A DNA stretch of 64,000 nucleotides. It comes from Orobanche coerulescens. Its lineage: Eukaryota; Streptophyta; Magnoliopsida; Lamiales; Orobanchaceae. Shown here piece by piece: positions 57,661-64,000 of this stretch. The notes beneath the pieces were generated by a model. The model was not told the DNA's origin and searched no databases. It was given only the letters and a program-made list of their open reading frames with translations. Every line of letters starts with the position of its first letter. The stretch's first letter is position 1. The stretch is taken from positions 78,758,358 through 78,822,357 of the forward strand of contig CM065814.1 in the NCBI GenBank assembly GCA_033398695.1. Direction: 5' to 3'. The translations under genes were made by a program, and so were the position numbers.

Positions 57661-60171
57661 ATGACGCGAAAAAAAAGGGCGATTCGATCGCCCGAAAAAA
57701 TTACAGAAGCAGCTACTGACGTCGTCCATGTCAGGCCGAACATCAACCATCGCAGCTCACCTTCTCCATCGCAACCGAAAACTATGAAGTCACCTTCCAT
57801 GATGCCATCTGCTACGTCTTCTACTTCTCACACATTGAATTCAGATAGCAAGGGTATTCCTATGTCTAGTCCAGCCGAAAACGCTAATCCGACAACCATA
57901 CAACAGTCCGGCGCCGCCATGCTATGTTCTCCGCCTCCAACGAAAACCCTAGACGCAGGGTTCCTTTCGTCGCCTGTAACCCTTGCGGCGGAAGGAAAGG
58001 TATTTTTAATCAACAAAATGGACGGAGGAGAGCCGTCCATTTTGGGTCAACCTCCATCCAACGGTGACGATCGAATGGGTCCGCTTATTGAATCCTGTGG
58101 AGAAGCCCATTCCAGCTTTATTGAGGTAAGACGTGAATCTTTTATTCCTAATCTCAATGGGCCGGCCATTATTTGGCCCAATTTAAAATTTAATCCAGGC
58201 CCGCAGGCTGCCTCTTCTAACCCAATTCAAATTTCCAGCCATCCTCACCAAGCCGGCCCTTCCCTAATAAAATCGTCCATTAACCCTACCCAACCCATGC
58301 TACTACCGGCCCACAATATCCCATGCCAACCCAATACCGAAATTAGCCCAATACTCACCTCAATCTCAGCCCATGCGCCTTCCATACCTGTCCAGCCCTT
58401 TACTTATCCTACCTCACCTAAACCCTCGGCCCACCCCATCCCTACCCAGGCCACCAAAACCGGCCCATCCATCTGCCCGCTGCCCCCTGAAAATCAAACC
58501 AGCCCCCTGAAAACCAAACCAGCCAGCCCCGATCTCCAACCTGCCAACTCCAGCAACCCGTTGCAAACCTCCGACAACAAGAACCCGCCTGCACCAACCC
58601 GACCGACCGTTTCGGGTGCAACCGAACAGCCACGGCCGAAGCCCTCCTACGCACAAATGGTCAACAATCAACATGGCTCGATGCAGCTCGGTTTTGCCCA
58701 CCAACCCAGTTCCACAATAAAATCATTTAAGTTCGACGGAGCTAAGGTTAGTCCTTTTGGTACTCTCTCCTCCGTAAATGAGAAAACGTGTGTTACCTTT
58801 TCTTCCTCTGATATGATTACTCTTGCTGCGTCATGGGAACACACTTTGATTCTTAAATTCTCGCATGCTATCTCTTCCCCTAGAGATGTGTCTACGGGTT
58901 TGAATGATATGAAACTGAGGGGTAAATTTAGCTGGAGTTGGTTAAATTATTGCCACATAGCGATTAGGTTTGATAATGATGAGGATTTTAGACGAATTTG
59001 GTTAGGATCAACGTGGTATTTTTCTGGATGTCCTGCACATGTTTTTAAGTGGTCACCTAGTTTTTCGGTTAGGACAGAGACTCCGATCTGCCTGGTTTGG
59101 ATTAGACGTCCGGGTTTGCCTTTACATTTATTTCATCCACACGCATTATACACAATTGCCAAGGCCGTAGGCAATCCCATCTTAGTTGATGCCCCGACGG
59201 CCACACACTCACGACTTTCAGTCGCCCGTGTGTGTGTCGAGATTGATCTGTTGGCGCCCAGAGTGCCTGAGATTGAAGTTGAATTTGATGATCACATTCT
59301 TACGCAGCGCATCATCTATGAGAGAGTTCCATTGTATTGCTCTCTTTGTTCTCATGTGGGGCACGACCCGTCCAGTTGCTACATAGTTGGCAACAAAGAA
59401 CGACCTCCTCCGCCCCAGCGTAAGAAGCCTGTTGTTGTCACATCTAGACAACAGAAGGCGCAGCCAGCCCCTGCTAAAGCCCCTAAGGCTAATACCTCTC
59501 AGGCTTCTCCTAAGTCTGCTAAAGGGAAGGAGCCTGTCGTTTGGCAAGTTGCTTCCAAAAAAGGAGCTAGAGAGATGGGGATGATCCCCAAGGGCACGGC
59601 TGTCACCGGACAGCACTCGTACTTTGCATCGTTAGACTCCTCTGCTAGAGAGGAGGAGGATTTAGTAGGCATAGATGACATTATTAGCGTAGGCAATAAA
59701 GATAGCGTGTTGGGTAGTGATGACGGTGATCGAGTTAGCGATGTTGAGCGTCTTTTAGAGGATGTCACGGAGTCCTCTACTGTCCCACATTTTTCTAAAC
59801 TCGTTGAGTCTACCTCCCCCCGCCATGAGCCTGAGACCCTTGCCATGGTGGTTTACGAGCCTCCCCCTCCTCCCCCTTTTTCTTCTTTTCCTTCTTTATC
59901 TCAGACTGAGTGTGGTCTTAAACGCACCCAATTTGAGATTTCTGAGTCCAGTCTCTCTTTCTCGGCCCGGGTGCCTCTTACGGCGGCAACGAAGCCCCTG
60001 GTTAAGAGATGTCTGTTGTCTTCTACTGCTGCTCCTGGTGTCACCACTAGGGGCAAAGCTGCCTCCGACTCCTCGATTTCCACACGAGGAAGAACAGCTT
60101 CTCGCGGACCCTCCTCCTCCTCGAAGGGGAGATTTTCATCGCCCTTGAAAGGGGGAACATCTGCCCGGTAG
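57661..60171 (+). CDS. L1 ORF1 protein, 836 residues, intact
   Basis: RNA-binding protein of plant L1 elements, forming the particle with the LINE RNA. The first 330 residues are a Pro/Ser-rich low-complexity region. A DUF4283-type RNA-binding domain follows (about residues 370-510; WSWLNYCHIAIRF, WYFSGCPAHVFKWSPSF, CLVWIRRPGLPLHLF). A CX2CX4HX4C zinc knuckle lies at residues 560-573 (CSLCSHVGHDPSSC). The tail is basic and serine-rich. No internal stop; the product is long for the family because of the proline-rich N-terminus. The start at 57661 is the first ATG of the frame; a start further in cannot be excluded. Confidence 0.92.
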   Translation: MTRKKRAIRSPEKITEAATDVVHVRPNINHRSSPSPSQPKTMKSPSMMPSATSSTSHTLNSDSKGIPMSSPAENANPTTIQQSGAAMLCSPPPTKTLDAGFLSSPVTLAAEGKVFLINKMDGGEPSILGQPPSNGDDRMGPLIESCGEAHSSFIEVRRESFIPNLNGPAIIWPNLKFNPGPQAASSNPIQISSHPHQAGPSLIKSSINPTQPMLLPAHNIPCQPNTEISPILTSISAHAPSIPVQPFTYPTSPKPSAHPIPTQATKTGPSICPLPPENQTSPLKTKPASPDLQPANSSNPLQTSDNKNPPAPTRPTVSGATEQPRPKPSYAQMVNNQHGSMQLGFAHQPSSTIKSFKFDGAKVSPFGTLSSVNEKTCVTFSSSDMITLAASWEHTLILKFSHAISSPRDVSTGLNDMKLRGKFSWSWLNYCHIAIRFDNDEDFRRIWLGSTWYFSGCPAHVFKWSPSFSVRTETPICLVWIRRPGLPLHLFHPHALYTIAKAVGNPILVDAPTATHSRLSVARVCVEIDLLAPRVPEIEVEFDDHILTQRIIYERVPLYCSLCSHVGHDPSSCYIVGNKERPPPPQRKKPVVVTSRQQKAQPAPAKAPKANTSQASPKSAKGKEPVVWQVASKKGAREMGMIPKGTAVTGQHSYFASLDSSAREEEDLVGIDDIISVGNKDSVLGSDDGDRVSDVERLLEDVTESSTVPHFSKLVESTSPRHEPETLAMVVYEPPPPPPFSSFPSLSQTECGLKRTQFEISESSLSFSARVPLTAATKPLVKRCLLSSTAAPGVTTRGKAASDSSISTRGRTASRGPSSSSKGRFSSPLKGGTSAR

Positions 60172-60240
60172 GATACACCTCAGAGACGGGGCCGCTCCAG
60201 TCAGCGTCCTAGGTCTCCGTCTGAGTTGGTTGGTTAGTTT

Positions 60241-60583
60241 ATGTCGATACCCATTCTTACATGGAACGCTCCTGGTCTGGCTAACACCGGAGCACAGAAG
60301 TACATTCGACATCTCAACCGTGTTCATAGGTTTTCCTTTATTGGCATTTTAGAACCCATGGGTTCCAATGCTAATTTTGATTTTTATATTCGTTCTTTAG
60401 GTTTTGCGTCAGGACTTTATAATCGGTCTAACAAAATTTGGTTCTTTTCTTCCCCTCACTTTCAGCACCAAGTTTTGTTGGATACCGATCAAGTCGTCCA
60501 TCTTTCTATTTCTTCCCCCCTTCTTCCTCAGTCGATTTGTGTCACTTTTGTCTATGCCAGCACTAACCGTGCTGGTCGTTACG
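60241..60583 (+). pseudogene. L1 ORF2, start of the endonuclease, truncated by insertion
   Basis: The frame begins MSIPILTWNAPGLANTG and continues IRHLNRVHRFSFIGILEPM, the apurinic-endonuclease start of plant L1 ORF2 (usually TWNARG; here A-P). It breaks off after ASTNRAGR where the gypsy LTR starts. 69 bp separate it from ORF1. Confidence 0.92.
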
Positions 60584-61888
60584 TGTTAGGCATATTTTTA
60601 TACGTTTATTTATCATTATTTTGTATCATTTTGGAGTGGGAAATTGTTTAAATGAGCCTTTAATGCCTTAATTTTGTATGTTTGATAGGATATTGGAGTC
60701 CGGAAGCTAAAACGAGGTGAAACGGGCGAAAACGGCAAATTTTGGCCGTGAGCCGCGGCACGAGGAAGCAGGGCCGCGGCACAGGAAGACAACAAGCGAG
60801 CACAGAGTAAACTGTACTCTGTGCCGTGGCACAGATGAAATTTATGGCGCCCAGCATCCAGCTAAAAGCAGTGTGCCGCGGCACAGATTTAGTGCGCCGC
60901 AGCACACTAGGCGGTTTCTGTGCCCTCCGCGCGGATTTGGGCCGTTTCGAAGCCAGTTCTCGACATACTCACACGGACGCGATTTGGAGGATGTGCAAAG
61001 CTATAAATAAGGGTTTAAGACCCTAATTAATTATTGTGGGAATCTTTTGATCTTGGGAATTAAAGAAGCTTGGAGACGGCAGAAGAGGAGGGAAGCAGAA
61101 GACTTCAAGAGCAGAGGGCGGAAGCCGAAGAACGGAGGAATCCGAGCTTCATATGCGTTTGATTTTAATGCTTTCATTCATTAATTCTGTATTTTTCTTT
61201 ATTAGTATGTCAGGCTAAAACCCTAATCTAGGATTTTGATGAAACCTACGTTTTGATGGATTTGCTTGAGATTATCTAATTAATTACCTTTTTGTTGAGT
61301 TTTCCCAATCGTGTTTAATGCTTGCGATTATCTGGCCAATAGTTGTATTGATTTAATCATTCAATTCGAATCGGGAGAGAAGAATTGGTGAGGAACTATT
61401 GGTGAGGACCGTTTTATTCTGTGAGATAGGAATATACTCATAGGAACTACGTGGCCTTTTGGAGATTTTATGCTTTTTGCCTAATGACGAATTAATTCAC
61501 CTAGGGATAGAGTGTGTTATTCGCCTTTAGAAAAATCTAGTGATCTCGGGAGAGGCGGTAGAATATATTAGCAATCTCCGCCTTCAATAAATTGGGAAAA
61601 TTATTACTTCAGATAATCGAGAGTAAATTTGGATAAACCGAGGTGGATTCAGAATCCTAGACTTATTCATCATTTGATTTCCTTTTCTTCAAAACTATCA
61701 TTTTCTACTGTTTAGTCTTTTAATAATTCTTTTAGTAGTTAATTGCAAAAACCAAATTCGATTGTTCAAATAAAACTGGAATACATAAAAATCGGTAGTT
61801 AGTGATTCAGTCCTCGTGGGAACGATACTCACTCATCACTTTATTACTTGTAAACGATAACGTGCACTTGCGTGTAAGAAATATCGCA
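60584..61888 (+). repeat. 5' LTR of the Athila-like element (1305 bp)
   Basis: It starts TGTTAGGCAT and ends ATATCGCA. It holds five CCGCGGCAC-type motifs at 60751-60905 and a TATA box at 61002-61009. From 61020 to 61888 there is no coding sequence. Confidence 0.88.
61002..61009 (+). promoter_or_regulatory. TATA box of the Athila-like LTR
   Basis: TATAAATA in the context AGCTATAAATAAGGG, about 100 bp after the last CCGCGGCAC motif. Confidence 0.75.
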
Positions 61889-61897
61889 ATAAGTTTT

Positions 61898-61915
61898 TGG
61901 CGCCGTTGCTGGGGA
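61898..61915 (+). other. Primer-binding site, tRNA-Asp type
   Basis: TGGCGCCGTTGCTGGGGA, one mismatch to the complement of the plant tRNA-Asp 3' end. Confidence 0.92.
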
Positions 61916-62035
61916 CTGAAATTTTTCTAATATCGATTTCAGTATTCCTAGTCTTAGTTTGAACATTTTTATTTTATTATTTTTGTATTTAATTTTGTTT
62001 ATTTATTTTTCCTTTCAGGATCTTTCATGTAGTGC

Positions 62036-63796
62036 ATGAGAAAACTCGATAACGAAGGCCTACTACCTTTGGACACCGAGCCCGAGCGCACTCTGGGAAG
62101 GAACAAGAAGGAGAAACGAGAGTTACAGACGACGGTGATCATGGCCGAGAATATTGAGATTCAAGGAGGAGATAACCATGTGCAGCAAGTGCAACCGCCA
62201 CTAGCTCTTAGAGACTATGCCATGCCGCAGATCAATGCTATTTTTTCGTGAATTCGGCGTCCCACTATCCAGGCGAACAATTTCGAGATCAAGCCTGCGA
62301 TTATTCAGATGGTGCAGGCAAGCCAATTCTGTGGATTGCCGAATGACGACCCTAACGCTCATATTGCTTCTTTCCTTGAAATTTGTGACACGTTCAAGAA
62401 TAATGGTGTCACCGACGATGCTATCCGATTACCGTTTTTCCCATTCTCTTTGAGGGATAAAGCGAAATTTTGGCTGAATTCTTTACCGCCGGGGTCGATC
62501 ACAACATGGGCAGAGTTAGCGCAAGCCTTCCTTGCCAAATTCTTCCCACCTTCTAAGACGGCGAGATTGAGAAACGAGATCACCACTTTTGGACAGTATG
62601 ATATGGAATCGCTCCACGAGGCATGGGAGCGATATAAAGATTTGTTACGGAGATGCCCACACCACGGCCTTCCAGACTGGCTTCAAATTCAGACGTTCTA
62701 CAATGGTTTAAGTGCTTCTACACGCACTCTCGTAGATGCAGCCGCCGGTGGAGCTTTGATGGGAAAGACTATGGCCGAGGCACACTCATTGTTGGAAGCC
62801 ATGGCCGAAAATGCATATCAATGGCCATCTGAAAGATTGACGCCGAAGCGAGTTATGGAAGTTTCTAGCAATGATCCGATTTCCACATTGTCAGCTCAAG
62901 TCGCCGCCTTAACCCAACAGCTTCAAGCATTTTCTCATGCTCCTTCCCCCGTTACCATTGAGACATGCAATTGGTGTAACGGATCCCACCCGAGCGCGGA
63001 GTGTCAAGTCGGGAACCCATTCGAGCAACATCCGATGGAGCAAGCTCAATTCGTGGGAAATGGAAATCGACAAAATAATTCGTACTCCAACACGTATAAT
63101 CCTGGGTGGCGTAATCATCCCAACTTTTCGTGGAGAAACAGACAGAACTCAAACCAGCCCCCATTCGCTCAGAACCAACAGCAGCCCCCTCCCGCTCCAA
63201 AAGTTTCTCTCGAAGAAGCACTTGCGAAATTGGCAGCGAATACGAGTCAATTCATGACCCGTACTGAAGCGACATTGCAGAATCATTCCGCTTCCATTCG
63301 AAACTTGGAAGTTCAGCTGGGCCAAATTGCTAATGTGTTGACAGCCCGCCCGGAGGGAGCACTGCCAAGTACAACAGAGACAAATCCTAGAGAGAGTCTA
63401 AACGCAATCAGCTTGAGAAGCGGGAAGGAGGTGTGTGACCAGCCCGAGAAAAGTGAAAAGAGGTGTGAAATTGTGGAAAAGGAAAATTTAGCGTCAGAGG
63501 AGTCACAAGATTGGAGACCTTCGATAACGTTGCCGGATAACCCGAGGACATGTGTGCCCCCCGTCCCGTTTCCGCAGAGATTACAGCAGAAAAAGGCGGA
63601 CAAACAATTCTCTAAGTTCCTTGACGTGTTCAAAAAGCTGCACATTAACATTCCATTTGCCGACGCGTTGGAACAAATGCCGAGCTACGTTAAATTCATG
63701 AAAGAGATATTGTCGAATAAAAGAAGACTCGAGGAGTTTGAGACTGTCACTTTGACAGGGAATGCAGCGCAATTCTTCAAAAGAAGCTCCCACCAA
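62036..63796 (+). pseudogene. gag of the Athila-like element, one internal stop
   Basis: The frame starts MRKLDNEGLLPLDTE at 62036 (or MAENIEIQGG at 62141), with RDYAMPQINAIF typical of Athila gag, then a TGA at 62249-62251. The frame continues unshifted: [51 protein letters not shown]. The zinc knuckle [13 protein letters not shown] lies near 62970. The open part is 497 codons. The stop is CGA-to-TGA type. A frameshift at about 63775 separates gag from protease. Confidence 0.9.
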
Positions 63797-64000
63797 AATT
63801 GAAAGATCCGGGAAGTTTCAACATACCATGAACCATGAGGAATCTTTCTTTTAATAAGGCATTGTGCGATCTCAGTGCTAGTATTAACCTCATGCCTCTA
63901 TCGATTTTTAAGAAGCTGGGAATTGGGGAAGCAAAGCCGACGACGGTCTCCTTGCAGTTAGCGGATCGATCTATTAAATATCCAAGGGGAGTGATTGAGG
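63797..64000 (+). pseudogene. Protease start of the Athila-like element, runs off the window
   Basis: Out of frame with gag by the indel near 63775. A TGA at about 63830 interrupts it, then SFNKALCDLSASINLMPLSIF. The usual active site is DLGAS; here Gly is Ser (63874-63876). It should continue into reverse transcriptase beyond 64000. Confidence 0.85.

Larger units (their letters stand above)
57308..60583 (+). mobile_element. L1-type LINE, 5' part, cut by the Athila-like element
   Basis: Complete ORF1 and the first 114 codons of ORF2. The true 5' end lies between 57308 and about 57420. 57308-57660 is the likely 5' untranslated region, with no other gene. The remainder of ORF2 should lie right of the window, beyond the Athila-like element. 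Confidence 0.85.
60584..64000 (+). mobile_element. Athila-like Ty3/gypsy element, 5' part, continues past the window
   Basis: 5' LTR, tRNA-Asp primer site, gag and the start of protease. Its insertion into L1 ORF2 fixes the left end; the 5 bases before it are TTACG, the expected target duplication. Confidence 0.92.

Noticed and set aside
60717..61026. ORFs in the Athila-like LTR
   Set aside because: They run through the CCGCGGCAC motifs and across the TATA box; LTR sequence.

Overview
The window is a stretch of a flowering-plant nuclear genome, probably a eudicot, made almost entirely of transposable elements nested inside one another. The evidence is plant-type Ty3/gypsy, Ty1/copia, L1 and RTE proteins, primer sites matching plant initiator-Met and Asp tRNAs, a spliced plant-type antisense ORF, and hAT/Mutator-type MITEs. 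I see no intact host gene, rRNA or tRNA gene.

Layout, left to right. (1) 1-15003: a Tekay-like chromovirus (gypsy with chromodomain), full of frameshifts. Its 5' LTR is cut by the window edge and split at 811 by a complete non-autonomous LTR element (816-7336, 5-bp target duplication ATTGT). That inner element has no polymerase. It carries a decayed, intron-free copy of a LOG-type cytokinin-activation gene with its own TATA box. (2) 15004-17735: the 3' part of a copia element (copia A) that the chromovirus entered. (3) 17736-33077: the 3' part of a Tat-type gypsy element with an antisense four-exon ORF and a 3' LTR. Its LTR is split by copia B (21477-33043, duplication CAATA), whose own 5' LTR holds an RTE-type LINE (22891-25282, 16-bp duplication). 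(4) 33078-42862: an L1 LINE fragment split by gypsy element 3 (33560-41365, duplication CTAAG), which has 2.6-kb LTRs and only gag remnants. (5) 42863-50577: AT-rich sequence with a candidate 3-kb hAT-like element, a Mutator-type MITE and a hAT-type MITE, the two MITEs with perfect target duplications. (6) 50583-57302: a nearly complete minus-strand copia (copia C, duplication TGTTT). (7) 57308-60583: the 5' end of an L1 with an intact 836-residue ORF1, cut off in ORF2 by (8) an Athila-like gypsy element running from 60584 past the right edge.

No pathway links these genes; the window records successive insertions. The most unusual signals are: the LOG gene fragment carried by an LTR element; three copies of a 48-nt stem-loop in that element with a compensatory base-pair change; a perfect 35-bp inverted repeat built from TTACGGCCGTAA palindromes in its LTR; arrays of the palindrome-like motif GCCGCGGCAC in the LTRs of three different gypsy families; a 33-nt hairpin ending the LTR of two gypsy families; and an antisense, spliced, promoter-bearing ORF in the Tat element.

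All assignments come from reading the sequence and from recognised motifs; no database search was possible. Boundaries backed by target-site duplications are firm. The left breakpoint at about 17735, the end of the Tat LTR at 33077 and the ends of the large hAT-like candidate are inferred.
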